Below, in pieces: positions 20,301 through 30,683 of a DNA stretch of 64,000 nt. The notes beneath the pieces are model-generated. The model was not told where the DNA came from, ran no database searches, and was given only the letters and a program-made list of their open reading frames with translations. The position numbers were made by a program, and so were the translations under genes. This DNA comes from an uncultured Clostridia bacterium (lineage in GTDB: Bacteria; Bacillota; Clostridia; Christensenellales; UBA1242). Each line of letters opens with the position of its first letter. Positions within the stretch are counted from its first letter, which is position 1. The stretch is from positions 310,001-374,000 of the forward strand of contig CAKVHE010000002.1 in assembly GCA_934747885.1 (NCBI GenBank). The letters are read 5' to 3'.

Positions 20301-20738
20301 GGAAGGGCACTTGCTGATACATTTACCTATATGGCTGGTACGGCAAGATCGTTTGTTCCGGGTGCGGGTGGTTTGTCCGGTGGACAGTATACACCATCAA
20401 CCATTGAGCAAATGCGACGAAACGCGGAAGAAAAACGTATCAAACAGGATGCGCAAGACTACAAAAATCGTATGGTTAATGAAGGTGTTAGCAAAAAGCA
20501 AGCCGAAGCTACCGCGCAAGCTTACTATGAAGCTAGAGAGGCAGAAAAGAAACACCGTGAAGAAATTAAAGATCATCGCTACATTAACTACATGAAGAAT
20601 CAAAAGCAACGTGCAGGCTGGTCCAAAACTTATGGTGCAGATGCAAAAGCTGCATCTGACGAAGCTAAAAAGAAAAAGGCAAAAGCAGCAAAGAAAGCAG
20701 CTGCAAAACAAAGCAAGGCTCGTAAAAAGGGTCCTTAA
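14391..20738 (+). CDS. Giant VirB6-like T4SS membrane protein B
   Basis: A 2115-residue polytopic protein homologous to the preceding giant. Hydrophobic segments lie at about 50-85, 110-145 and 160-190, and a second membrane block at about 1800-1845, 1860-1885 and 1915-1945. Shared core motifs are YNANLYRRYA at 213, MADFMDYA at 310, FGSVYIICT at 1618, AKGVF at 1674, KKWK before the late helix, and DYTSGRAL after the last helix. Some 1250 residues separate the MADF motif from the YIIC motif, against about 100 in the other two, so the giant insertion here is in a different place from protein A. The insertion is Tyr/Asn/Asp-rich. The C-terminal 170 residues are charged and end in a Lys/Ala-rich stretch. 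AGGAAACTT precedes the ATG. A channel role is inferred from context. Confidence 0.75.
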   Translation: MIKKLAKKLNNSFLSVGLGLTQASVLSNLAPLLLKTEETQDAVGTAKQLFGMIIDVVLDIIYSIFYTLSIFVLKFIDLCEIIVYNFAGIKTNSSTVQVGIFAKLATNKVVLRVLTTLFVLGLIFVIVFTIISIVKSEYKLAIDADDAKKARVTSKALGRMGATIFLMTIMPVVLIILSIFTTTVLNSINNAFAEVNKSPTSTLGGQLFVDSAYNANLYRRYAESNGRAPILITDFSDPYENGTWQSYSSADLAKYYREWTDGKTRYNDVSSKNFASFNDTLIYKNNKVYNSKNFAGNEPFASTAEQYLAMADFMDYAVEKNLTFYIKDSSDTDIDWGFSSVDGVVVSEGVLNKDTGTIRITYTDKYGLSRYNKGYYTLDYDTGLISATTPIEDASRVIANILGVGNTEANRFKILERVEGSANIVRWQTEKAKYADEEFTVYNLKKIIFNTATQLQEVLADVKVAKRSTIASSPYYLLKEDKNSDGYYEYTTITIEYYNDGEENLDTLTPEFKYVTWPEKLANDCEVIFKDIDFDNFINYDNWADALGTYFSNSTTVTRDDVSSFSTALIHPLGLIMSELFMGVTMEETETSALTDFTFASIYSKDLLSSITKSIGGQFNYENICAQVDYFIKVFNSALTPVVESLKNIENFDVYGKTESDVQAYVYKAYLASLMLGTDFCDYFTDMAYDIINVNAFVNNLTAASGGYVYDENGKLMYKTTYVLDSDYNYALQTKVLFEGTQLYISKYVYNDSGDKVLVADEKGKIGDRSISSIGYKTRFVPRGNVNYKIVGRSYAYYFSEYSDYYTYEQLRAVKNTDSEALSAWQEKQMQYYQITDEPSQIASTLKVLVYNEEGKQITALNPLGGEVGYLPEAEMFYDQNGFLTSGCPFYLYESFTTPLTNEKYFTYNRLSKTDQQLVDKVIDYVRAEVSLGIIKKPRFLDVLEEYRAEGSDYETVLSAEIINQTTAQEYEEQYDDMIAERAQAIEKRDRLYRSTGVSANNHAEIMRCNRQIESLDGKINSLKKYYLIYSMQSYLSTKMSSGVTVMVNGRGYNLGQTMGLDEFLEYMMGNRLNNATLLGSLKNGTYYSNLTEFDRNAFENIYSKFYVYSSSVNGIIDKLESRNFTLTTVELDNLNKYLEIMDTSRVYDYTNKTLKTLYKRDHEEYERMLTLLSCSLVDVPTIYKNYKNGESQINKNCVYIKSIDEAYSALYKLVDCCTSYKAFNYISDNYEGVLDDNNVAFGALKTFLKNFGNTCFELSQKTNLTELANSYTDELDLLDYVDNLVVSLNSWLKAVDFGSSVSSINQVTGIDNLGTVSYTELSMDYKNYLIVLGDYFKKEVADYDYNLEMAQSANNYLTNYMMGRYKMLNSSLIYVRYLKEYLNYFKYNADFTNREKFIKDYVYSSYGIINTQTDMYKYYEEYLNSYNGVNLNDGVYYDNLTVLQQQVIKNCAEYYAKQLLQIKADDKIEKMRASYGLINNYIYANGENPPTFADVRQILVDNKNLLNLYNLIEFLGLDFDATATLKDYRLQALNNLVDFEEYIGESGASVQQRYLANLYLVCSGYSRTVLGDTRILLNDSTKQAILKLAGISDRPEEQLVGLTYEINNTGARSDERFGSVYIICTYNQDTRKFVPFLMSSGYNNDGVPRNRAYTSTMVDEEGNMVVMYYPVIAKGVFNQFGLPTGIRRVNGNIEFYRDDVVIRDATYLNIDTYYQSVEQISVVHNPISIIFNTVAKLTTGKTLTERLLEAVPRLVADGDLILPYGKQESVLYNLEDGSANVNYTFNEAIGIRGTYLYSHKNLNIIVLVLGSVMVAWALWNALFGLVKTLWQLVFLFAIFPGIASTFVLDDSRYKKWKDEFIPKLVVSYGFVVGLDFFFLITKMIDNVNFFSASSASVEMLQDSWTFSWVSADLLNEIAKILFFFVAVTLIQSIPDLVSKILDGDEAMGKGSQARSETKSIVANVGDYTSGRALADTFTYMAGTARSFVPGAGGLSGGQYTPSTIEQMRRNAEEKRIKQDAQDYKNRMVNEGVSKKQAEATAQAYYEAREAEKKHREEIKDHRYINYMKNQKQRAGWSKTYGADAKAASDEAKKKKAKAAKKAAAKQSKARKKGP

Positions 20739-20761
20739 AAAAATAACAATTGGAGCAGAAA

Positions 20762-23362
20762 GTGACAGTTCAAAGTTTACTTTTAAAAATAAGCACTTTT
20801 ATTTCCTCGTTATTACTCAGTAATGGCGAGGGAAGGGCTCCTGTTGTAAAAAATAATGGCACCACTGTTCCAGAAGGTGAGCCAATTGATACTTTCTTTT
20901 CAGCAATTTGGAGTTTTATAGTATCCATTTTTAGAAGGCTAGGTGAAAAAATATTATATGTGCTCGCAACGCTGGTTTACCTAATTTCTCGCTTAATTCT
21001 AAACATTATAGACTTTTTTATGGTGTTTATTTTGGAGTTTTCTGGGCAGATTGGGGCAATGGACTTAAAGCGTGCCGGATCGCTAGAAGAAACAGATGTA
21101 ATATTTAGATTTATTTTTAATGATACCGTAAAAAAGATATCGCTGTCTATTTTTATAATAAGTTTAATACTTTTAATTATCTTTACTATATTTGCACTAG
21201 TAAAAAATGAGTATCAACAATTTATCGAAAAGGACGCAAAACCCAAAACAGTATGGCAAATATTATCGCGTACCTTTTTGTCGCTGTTTATGATGTTTAT
21301 TGTGCCAATTATCTCAATTTTGGGGATAGTAGCGGCAAATGTTGTGCTGGTTTCGGCGGTAAATATTATCTCAGAGCCAAGTGCAACCAATTTTTCGCTG
21401 GGTTCTACTATTTTTCAGGCAAGTACCTTTGAAGCAAACCAGTATCGAAATTATGCGATAAGTGATAAAAAAATACCAATTTTGTTTGATTACAATGGCG
21501 GATTTTCTAATGTTAGCAATCCGGAAATAACCTTGCCGGAAAAAGGTTCAACCACTGCAATAGAAGATGAAATGCAATCACTTGCAAAAAGTAGTGTGCT
21601 ATACAAAGGTTGGTCAACCTTCCAAATGTTTGTAAATGAAGATTTTTATAGTCTTAGCGGTATAGAGCAAGGCAGTGCTTATTACGAAATATACGATGGA
21701 CCATACCTGCAAACTACTAGCGATGAATATTGGGTTATGGCAGACTTTATTGACTTTGCTCTTGGCAGTGGTGAAAAGGTGTATTTTGTAAATACCGAAG
21801 AAGTGTACCGCCAAGCAAAAACGGCGCTAGATTATTATGGTGATGTGGTAACTAGTGAAAGTTTGCAACAAGTAATTGATGCAATTGTTGCTAAGGATAC
21901 TAGCGGTGATACCATTTTAATGACCGATTATTACGATAGGCTAAACGACATTGATTACTTTGAATTTTCGGTAAATTACACCGACGGTGATAGGGTTTAT
22001 CGTTCGTTAAAAGGCGCAACAGACGAAGCCGAAGGAGCGGTTTACTTAATTTGTGTAAAGCAACAATACACCGAATCGGGCGATTTTTTCTATTATCCAA
22101 TTAGGCAAAATATGACGCGTAACGGCGTTAAATTTCATAGTGATTACTTGGTAAGTTACACAACCGAACAAAAAGAGCAATCGGATATAATGCTAAATGA
22201 TAGTATGTTTGTAGCGCGTGGGGTGTTTGATGGCGACAACTATCCAACCGCCATCCGCGAAGAGGGCAAGTATGTGGTGTTTTATAGACATCAAACAACC
22301 ATGCCGTCATACAACGACTTTAAGCCGATTATTCAATATATCGAGCCGGGCAACGCATTTAAAATTATGCCAACATCGTTTACCGAATGGATAACTGGTG
22401 TAGATATTGGTACCATAATTCCAAACATAGATTTTAGGTTTGATTCGCTTGCTGTGTTTGGCAAAGATTTTAATAGTGTATGCAGCCTTGAAAACGGTGA
22501 ATTTAAATTAACGTACAATTTCACTTTTGGACGAATAACAATTTCAAACATATATATGGTAACCAAACTTAATTTGTTTATCTTGGTGTTTGCATCAATA
22601 ATAATTTTTCAGTGCCTATTCAAAGTAATAATGGGGCTGATAAAACGCATATTTGAACTAACATTATTATGGATATCAATGCCTGCTTTTGCCTCAACCT
22701 ATCCAATGGAAGACGCAAGCGAGATAGGTAGCAAAGATTCGCGCTTTGGCAAATGGAAAGAAGAATTTGTAGGACGCATATTTGGGTTCTTTAATATTTA
22801 CATAATGTGGTACCTAATAATTCGCTTAACACCAATTGTTATGCAAACCACCATAATTCCTGCTGATGTAGTAACCACGGGGCTGGCGGAAACCAACATA
22901 TTTAGATTGTTGCCAACGTCTGCCATAGACTTTTTGATAAAGACCTTGTTTGTGCTGGTTTTATACACTATGCTTAACGACCCAAGTGGTTTGCTTGAAA
23001 ACTTAACCGGTAGCAAAACCAACATGGCAAAAGAAGGCGCCGGTGTTATTGGTGGAATAAAAGATTCTGTTTCAATGTCTGCAAACGTCTTTTCGGGCAA
23101 AATTGTGTTTGACAAAGCCAAAGAAACCTTTGGTATGGCAAAATCACTTGCACCAGATTGGGGCGCAATTGGTGACTTGCCAGCCAATAGACCGTTTGCA
23201 AACCGAATACGCAACAACCGACATGTTAAAAAGTTTGAAAAGACAATGGCAGAAGCCACACGCGCTTTTGGCGAAGGTTATGCAGCGACTTCCGATCCGG
23301 ATTATGCAGCAAAAAATCGCGAAAACTCTTTAAAAAAGGCAACGCCAAAGCCTAAAAAGTAA
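20762..23362 (+). CDS. Compact VirB6-like T4SS membrane protein C
   Basis: An 866-residue member of the same family as the two giants. I start it at GTG 20762 because GGAG (20752-20755) lies 6 bases upstream; a TTG at 20750 is in frame but has no ribosome site. Membrane segments lie at about 45-95, 120-150 and 165-200, and again at about 595-640, 660-690 and 720-745. The core motifs are FEANQYRNYA at 223, MADFIDFA at 326, EGAVYLICV at 424 and VARGVF at 484, then the second membrane block, a KWKEEF motif and a charged tail. With no large insertion it probably shows the minimal form of the family. It is the last gene of the operon and is followed by a terminator. Confidence 0.75.
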   Translation: MTVQSLLLKISTFISSLLLSNGEGRAPVVKNNGTTVPEGEPIDTFFSAIWSFIVSIFRRLGEKILYVLATLVYLISRLILNIIDFFMVFILEFSGQIGAMDLKRAGSLEETDVIFRFIFNDTVKKISLSIFIISLILLIIFTIFALVKNEYQQFIEKDAKPKTVWQILSRTFLSLFMMFIVPIISILGIVAANVVLVSAVNIISEPSATNFSLGSTIFQASTFEANQYRNYAISDKKIPILFDYNGGFSNVSNPEITLPEKGSTTAIEDEMQSLAKSSVLYKGWSTFQMFVNEDFYSLSGIEQGSAYYEIYDGPYLQTTSDEYWVMADFIDFALGSGEKVYFVNTEEVYRQAKTALDYYGDVVTSESLQQVIDAIVAKDTSGDTILMTDYYDRLNDIDYFEFSVNYTDGDRVYRSLKGATDEAEGAVYLICVKQQYTESGDFFYYPIRQNMTRNGVKFHSDYLVSYTTEQKEQSDIMLNDSMFVARGVFDGDNYPTAIREEGKYVVFYRHQTTMPSYNDFKPIIQYIEPGNAFKIMPTSFTEWITGVDIGTIIPNIDFRFDSLAVFGKDFNSVCSLENGEFKLTYNFTFGRITISNIYMVTKLNLFILVFASIIIFQCLFKVIMGLIKRIFELTLLWISMPAFASTYPMEDASEIGSKDSRFGKWKEEFVGRIFGFFNIYIMWYLIIRLTPIVMQTTIIPADVVTTGLAETNIFRLLPTSAIDFLIKTLFVLVLYTMLNDPSGLLENLTGSKTNMAKEGAGVIGGIKDSVSMSANVFSGKIVFDKAKETFGMAKSLAPDWGAIGDLPANRPFANRIRNNRHVKKFEKTMAEATRAFGEGYAATSDPDYAAKNRENSLKKATPKPKK

Positions 23363-23366
23363 ATAA

Positions 23367-23398
23367 AAAAACGCTTCATACAGAAGCGTTTTTTTTTG
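23367..23398. terminator. Bidirectional intrinsic terminator between T4SS operon and fba
   Basis: ACGCTTC (23371-23377) and GAAGCGT (23383-23389) pair around a 5-base loop, with an A run on the left and a T run on the right. It can end both the rightward operon and the leftward fba gene. Confidence 0.85.
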
Positions 23399-23405
23399 CT
23401 TAAAT

Positions 23406-24317
23406 TTATTTTAGCACACTAGTTTGCAAATATTTTACATATTCCTTAACTTGCGCTTTGGCATATCCTAGATAGCCACGTGGGTTAAAATCTGCTTTGT
23501 TGGTTGCCAAATATTCCTTAACAGCCGACGAAAAACATAATCTAATATCGGTATCGATATTTATTTTGCAAATGTGAGTTGCCACGGACATTTGATGAAT
23601 ATCGCTTTCCAAAATTCCCTGAGATTTTTTAATTTCACCATCAAACTTATTAAATTTTTCAACAAATTCCTTTCTCACCATACTTGCGCCATGGCAAACT
23701 AGCGGAAGGGTAGGCATCTTGGTTTGTACTTCTTTAATTATGTCAAAATGGATAGATGGGGTGGTGGAACTCTTGTTAATGCCGTGTGCCGTGCCAATAG
23801 CAATTGCCAAACTGTTCACGCCGGTCTTTTGTGCAAAACTTTCGGCTTCGCTAGCATCGGTAAACTTCGACACATTTGAGTGCTTTTCGTCTTCAACGCC
23901 TTTAAGTTCGCCAATTTCCGCTTCAACACTAATGTTGTGCTTGCGAGCCAAATTAACCACGCGTTTAGTTTCTTTTACATTCTGGTCAAAAGGTAAACTA
24001 GAAGCATCAATCATAACCGAACTAAAACCTGCTTTTATTGCGCGCGCGCAAATTTCATAATTTTTGCCGTGATCCAAATGCAAACAAATATCAATAGGTG
24101 CTTTTTCAGCAATTGGCCTTATTAGGTTGACCAAATTGTCAAAGCCAGCATACTCGCCGGCAGACGAACTAACTTGCAAAATGACATCACTTTTGGTTTC
24201 AATGCTTGCTTCAATTACGGCAAGTGCTGTTTCAAGGTTGTAAATATTAAAGGCACCAACGGCGTAGCCCTTTTTTAGTGCTTTTGTAAGCATTTTGGTA
24301 GAATTTGTGTAACTCAT
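23406..24317 (-). CDS. fba: Class II fructose-bisphosphate aldolase
   Basis: A 303-residue class II aldolase, which cleaves fructose 1,6-bisphosphate to dihydroxyacetone phosphate and glyceraldehyde 3-phosphate in glycolysis. Visible family features are VGAFNIYN near the start, the zinc-ligand motif LHLDHGK, the SVMIDAS segment, VEAEIGELKGVED, a second ligand in AIAIGTAHG, a third in LVCHGAS, and the phosphate-binding KINIDTDIRL. Length is normal for the family. AAGGGAG precedes the ATG and a near-consensus promoter lies just upstream. It diverges from gap, the next glycolytic gene. Confidence 0.95.
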   Translation of the reverse strand: MSYTNSTKMLTKALKKGYAVGAFNIYNLETALAVIEASIETKSDVILQVSSSAGEYAGFDNLVNLIRPIAEKAPIDICLHLDHGKNYEICARAIKAGFSSVMIDASSLPFDQNVKETKRVVNLARKHNISVEAEIGELKGVEDEKHSNVSKFTDASEAESFAQKTGVNSLAIAIGTAHGINKSSTTPSIHFDIIKEVQTKMPTLPLVCHGASMVRKEFVEKFNKFDGEIKKSQGILESDIHQMSVATHICKINIDTDIRLCFSSAVKEYLATNKADFNPRGYLGYAKAQVKEYVKYLQTSVLK

Positions 24318-24339
24318 AAAATAACTCCCTTATTACTTT

Positions 24340-24368
24340 ATTATATAATTTGGGCAAAATTTTGGCAA
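24340..24368 (-). promoter_or_regulatory. Predicted promoter of fba
   Basis: Read leftward: TTGCCA, exactly 17 bases, TATAAT. Confidence 0.75.
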
Positions 24369-24398
24369 CCAAAAAATTATAAAACAAACAAAAAATAG

Positions 24399-24427
24399 TT
24401 GCTAATTTTGCCTAAAATGGTTATCAT
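24399..24427 (+). promoter_or_regulatory. Predicted promoter of gap
   Basis: TTGCTA, 17 bases, TATCAT, ending 28 bases before the gap start. Confidence 0.5.
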
Positions 24428-24434
24428 TAAATAA

Positions 24435-25469
<1,035 letters not shown>

Positions 25470-25481
25470 CAATTTATTGCG

Positions 25482-25519
25482 GTAGAACCAACTACAAACG
25501 GTTGGTTCTACATTTTTTT
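25482..25519 (+). terminator. Intrinsic terminator after gap
   Basis: GTAGAACCAAC (25482-25492) and GTTGGTTCTAC (25501-25511) pair perfectly and are followed by a T run. Confidence 0.9.
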
Positions 25520-25520
25520 G

Positions 25521-25549
25521 TTTACTTTTTAAACAAAATAAGTTACAAT
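25521..25549 (+). promoter_or_regulatory. Predicted promoter of the zinc-ribbon/TM2 gene
   Basis: TTTACT, 17 bases, TACAAT. It starts directly after the gap terminator. Confidence 0.45.
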
Positions 25550-25575
25550 ATACAAAAGGAGCGAAATATAAGCAG

Positions 25576-27494
<1,919 letters not shown>

Positions 27495-27507
27495 AGGACA
27501 GAAATAT

Positions 27508-28533
27508 ATGGAAAAGAAAAAACGATTATTAACGGGGACTCGCCCAACTGGCAGACTACACATAGGTCACTATGCTGGTGCGGTTTCGATGTGGAAAGAA
27601 ATGCAAGATTCAGGCAAATACGACCCATACTTTTTTATTGCCGATGTTCAAGCATTAACAGACAATGCTGATAACCCTGAAAAAATCAAACAAGGCGTTA
27701 AAGATTTAATGCTAGACTATTTGGCTTGTGGGCTAGATCCAAACAAATGCACTTTGTTTATTCAAAGTCAAATACCAGAACTTAATGAACTAGCAATGTA
27801 TTATATGAACCTCGTAACACTTGCAAGGCTTGAGCGTAATCCAACAGTAAAAACTGAAATTGGTAACAACCGTGAAAAATTTGGTCAATCGGTGCCGGTA
27901 GGTTTTTTGGTCTATCCAATTAGCCAAGCAGCGGATATTACCGGCTTTGATGCAGATATTGTTCCGGCTGGCGAGGATCAAGCCCCAATGCTTGAACAAA
28001 CCAGAGAAATTGTAAAAGCGTTCAATCGTATTTATGGCGAAACCTTGGTAGAGCCTCAAATTTTGGTAAACGCCAACAAATATGCACGTCGTATTCCGGG
28101 CACTGACGGCAACGCAAAAATGGGCAAATCGCTTGGCAATTGCATTTATTTAAGTGACGAGTCAGAAGTGATAAAGCAAAAGGTTATGTCTATGTACACT
28201 GACCCAAACCACATAAAAGTTTCCGATCCGGGCGATACCAAAAACAACCCAGTTTTTATTTATCTCGAAACCTTTGCTAGCGACAAAGCCAAAGTTGCAG
28301 AAATGAAAGCGCAGTACGAAAAAGGCGGACTTGGTGATGTGGTTTGCAAAAGGTATTTAAACGAAGTTTTGCAAGAACTTTTGGCACCAATTAGAGAGCG
28401 TCGTAAAGAACTAGAAAAAGATATGCCAGCGGTTTACAAAATCTTTGAAGAGGGTTCCCAAAAGGCGCGTAAAATTGCAATTGAAGTACTCAGTCGTGCA
28501 AGAAAAAATATGGGGCTAGAATACTTTAAATAA
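27508..28533 (+). CDS. trpS: Tryptophanyl-tRNA synthetase
   Basis: A 341-residue class I aminoacyl-tRNA synthetase that charges tRNA-Trp. The HIGH-type motif GRLHIGHY is near residue 16 and the KMSKS-type motif KMGKS starts at 204. The opening LTGTRPTG is typical of TrpS. AAAGGACAG is the ribosome site, 13 bases after mnmA. I see no T-box leader in front of it, and the short gap rules one out. Confidence 0.96.
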   Translation: MEKKKRLLTGTRPTGRLHIGHYAGAVSMWKEMQDSGKYDPYFFIADVQALTDNADNPEKIKQGVKDLMLDYLACGLDPNKCTLFIQSQIPELNELAMYYMNLVTLARLERNPTVKTEIGNNREKFGQSVPVGFLVYPISQAADITGFDADIVPAGEDQAPMLEQTREIVKAFNRIYGETLVEPQILVNANKYARRIPGTDGNAKMGKSLGNCIYLSDESEVIKQKVMSMYTDPNHIKVSDPGDTKNNPVFIYLETFASDKAKVAEMKAQYEKGGLGDVVCKRYLNEVLQELLAPIRERRKELEKDMPAVYKIFEEGSQKARKIAIEVLSRARKNMGLEYFK

Positions 28534-28544
28534 ACAAAACGCTA

Positions 28545-28572
28545 TTGACAAACAAAAATTGATGTTTAAAAT
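28545..28572 (+). promoter_or_regulatory. Predicted promoter ending just before a start codon
   Basis: TTGACA, 16 bases, TAAAAT. Transcription would begin about 7 bases later, on or next to the ATG at 28580, which suggests a leaderless mRNA. Confidence 0.5.
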
Positions 28573-28579
28573 ATAACCT

Positions 28580-28777
28580 ATGAAACAAAGAGAAATTGAA
28601 GAAGAATTAAGGCGACTAGGCGCCCAAAAGAAAGAACTAGAAGAAGAACTAAAAACCATGCGAGCGCGTAGACATAATGGTATGGATGATGACCGCGCAG
28701 AGGATATAGTTGAAGAAATTTATCGTGACTTGCTTGCGGTAGAAAAAGAAATAGAAATTTTAATGCAAAATAGGTAG
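28580..28777 (+). CDS. Small charged coiled-coil protein, unknown function
   Basis: A 65-residue protein made almost wholly of Glu, Lys, Arg and Leu in a heptad-like pattern (KQREIEEELRRLGAQKKELE onward), with a second acidic helix after a Gly-Met-Asp-Asp break. I do not recognise a family. No ribosome site precedes the ATG, and the predicted promoter would start transcription at about the ATG. It ends 6 bases before proS, whose ribosome site overlaps its stop, so it may be translated from the head of the proS transcript. It could instead be a chance frame in the proS leader, but the regular coiled-coil composition argues for a gene. Confidence 0.6.
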   Translation: MKQREIEEELRRLGAQKKELEEELKTMRARRHNGMDDDRAEDIVEEIYRDLLAVEKEIEILMQNR

Positions 28778-28783
28778 GAATAA

Positions 28784-30478
28784 ATGAAATATTCAAATTT
28801 TTTATTACCAACTCAAAAAGAGAGTTCAAATGATTACGACAGCGAAGCCATGAAATACATGGTTCGTTCTGGTATGGTAAAAAAAGTATCTAGCGGTATG
28901 TTTACCTATTTGCCATATTTTAATATGATTATGCGCAAGGTAGAATACGCTATTCGTCGTGGTATGGACAATGTTGAGTGCAGTGAAGTAAAATTCCCTT
29001 TGCTTGTTTCGGAGGAGGCGCTAACAACTTCAAATCGTTGGAACGCATACGGCAAAGAAATGTTTAAACTTACCGACCGTAACAACAACGGCTATGCAAT
29101 TTCGCCCACCAACGAAGAATATGCAACCATGCTAGCAACCGAAATGGTAAAGTCGTACAACGACTTGCCTTTTAGCGTGTATCAAATTCAACGCAAATAT
29201 CGTGACGAAATTCGTCCACGCAACGGACTTATCCGCGCGCGTGAATTTACCATGAAAGACGCTTATTCGTATCATCGTTCGATGGACGAACTTATGGCAT
29301 ATTACGACCGTATGAAAAAAGAGTATTTAAAGATTTTTAGCGGTCTTGGTATAAAAGTCGTTCCGGTTATGGCAGATTCGGGCGCAATTGGTGGCAACCA
29401 CTGCGAAGAATTTATGGCAATAACGAGCGAGGGCGAGGCAAGCATTGCTTTTTGTGATGATTGCGGGTATGGCGCAAATGACGAAACGGTACCATGCGAA
29501 AACCATTTTAAACTAAATACAAACAAAGCCAAAATTGAAAAGATTAAAACACCTCATGTTTCTTCAATAGCTGACCTTGTAAGCTTTTTGGGTACCACTG
29601 CACAAAACTTTGTAAAGAGTATGGTCTATCGTGCGGACGACAAAATTGTTGTCGCGCTAGTTCGTGGTGACCGTGAAGTAAACGAAACCAAACTTCAAAA
29701 ATTAACCGGCGCAACTCTTTTAGAACTTGCTACCGAAAAAGACATAAAAAATATTGGAAGCGTAATTGGCTTTGTCGGTCCAGTAGGACTAAAAAACGTG
29801 GCTGTTTTTGCAGACAACGAAATAATGTCAATGCATAACTTTGTAGTTGGTGCAAACGAAAGAGATTATCACTTAAAAAATGTCAACCCAACTGACTTTG
29901 CTTGCACTTGGGCAGACTTGCGTTTTGCCGATGAAAACGACCGTTGTCCACACTGTGGCGGACATTTAAAATTTGCAAAAGGTAACGAGCTTGGTCACAT
30001 TTTTGCAATTGGTACCAGATACACCGACAAATTTAATTCTACTTATGTAGATAGCAATAACAAAAATCAAATTATGTACATGGGCTGCTACGGTATTGGG
30101 CTAGAACGTGTGGCTGTTTCCATAATTGAACAAAGCCGTGACGAAAAAGGTATGGTTTTGCCTATGCATGTCGCACCATTTAAAGTTAACATTATTGTTG
30201 TTGACGCAAACCGTGAGGAGCAACTGGCATTTGGTACCAAACTATACAATGAGTTAGAGGATAGTGGAGTACCGGTTTTACTAGACGACAGAAAAGCACG
30301 TGCCGGTGCAAAATTTAGTGACCATGAACTAATTGGTGTGCCAATAAAAGTTGTGGTTGGTAAAGGTCTAGAAAACGGAGTTATTGAAGTTCAGTTCGCA
30401 CGCACCGAGCCAGTACAAGTAAAACTTGCCGACGCTAAAAAGTATATTTTAGATCTGATAAAAAAGAATAGTAAATAA
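28784..30478 (+). CDS. proS: Prolyl-tRNA synthetase, bacterial type
   Basis: A 564-residue class II aminoacyl-tRNA synthetase charging tRNA-Pro. The catalytic motifs are present: motif 2 region YRDEIRPRNGLIRAREFTMKD (about 145-165), and near 445 the YGIGLERV motif. An insertion of about 170 residues between them (about 225-395) matches the editing domain of the bacterial-type enzyme, which hydrolyses mischarged Ala-tRNA. The anticodon-binding domain fills the C-terminus. GGTAGGAA precedes the ATG. Confidence 0.96.
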   Translation: MKYSNFLLPTQKESSNDYDSEAMKYMVRSGMVKKVSSGMFTYLPYFNMIMRKVEYAIRRGMDNVECSEVKFPLLVSEEALTTSNRWNAYGKEMFKLTDRNNNGYAISPTNEEYATMLATEMVKSYNDLPFSVYQIQRKYRDEIRPRNGLIRAREFTMKDAYSYHRSMDELMAYYDRMKKEYLKIFSGLGIKVVPVMADSGAIGGNHCEEFMAITSEGEASIAFCDDCGYGANDETVPCENHFKLNTNKAKIEKIKTPHVSSIADLVSFLGTTAQNFVKSMVYRADDKIVVALVRGDREVNETKLQKLTGATLLELATEKDIKNIGSVIGFVGPVGLKNVAVFADNEIMSMHNFVVGANERDYHLKNVNPTDFACTWADLRFADENDRCPHCGGHLKFAKGNELGHIFAIGTRYTDKFNSTYVDSNNKNQIMYMGCYGIGLERVAVSIIEQSRDEKGMVLPMHVAPFKVNIIVVDANREEQLAFGTKLYNELEDSGVPVLLDDRKARAGAKFSDHELIGVPIKVVVGKGLENGVIEVQFARTEPVQVKLADAKKYILDLIKKNSK

Positions 30479-30590
30479 ATTGTTTTTTAGTTGATGCTAA
30501 AGGTTGAAAAATTTTTGAATATAATTTTTATAAAATCACCGAATTGCTAGTGAGCAAGTTTGGAGTTTAAAAGAGAAAATAGTTATAAAA

Positions 30591-30630
30591 AAATTCTCAA
30601 AATGAGCAAAAATCGTTTTGAGAATTTTTT
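30591..30630 (+). terminator. Intrinsic terminator before the exported-protein gene
   Basis: AAATTCTCAAAA (30591-30602) and TTTTGAGAATTT (30616-30627) pair around a 13-base loop, followed by more Ts. It ends transcription from proS. The 110 bases before it hold no gene that I can see. Confidence 0.75.
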
Positions 30631-30645
30631 ATTTTGTAATATAAT
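30618..30645 (+). promoter_or_regulatory. Predicted promoter of the exported DUF6273-like gene
   Basis: TTGAGA, 16 bases, TATAAT. The -35 lies in the right arm of the preceding terminator. An inverted repeat, CGTTA-ATAC-TAACG (30655-30668), lies just after the -10 and could be an operator. Confidence 0.5.
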
Positions 30646-30683
30646 TTCTTTATACGTTAATACTAACGAAAAGAGAGAACATT

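Noticed and set aside
1..23400. Integrative conjugative element with ends in the window
   Set aside because: No integrase, direct-repeat ends or tRNA insertion site were seen; the right side passes straight into fba and gap.
28534..28783. T-box leader for trpS or proS
   Set aside because: The gaps are too short and no T-box sequence or specifier stem is visible.
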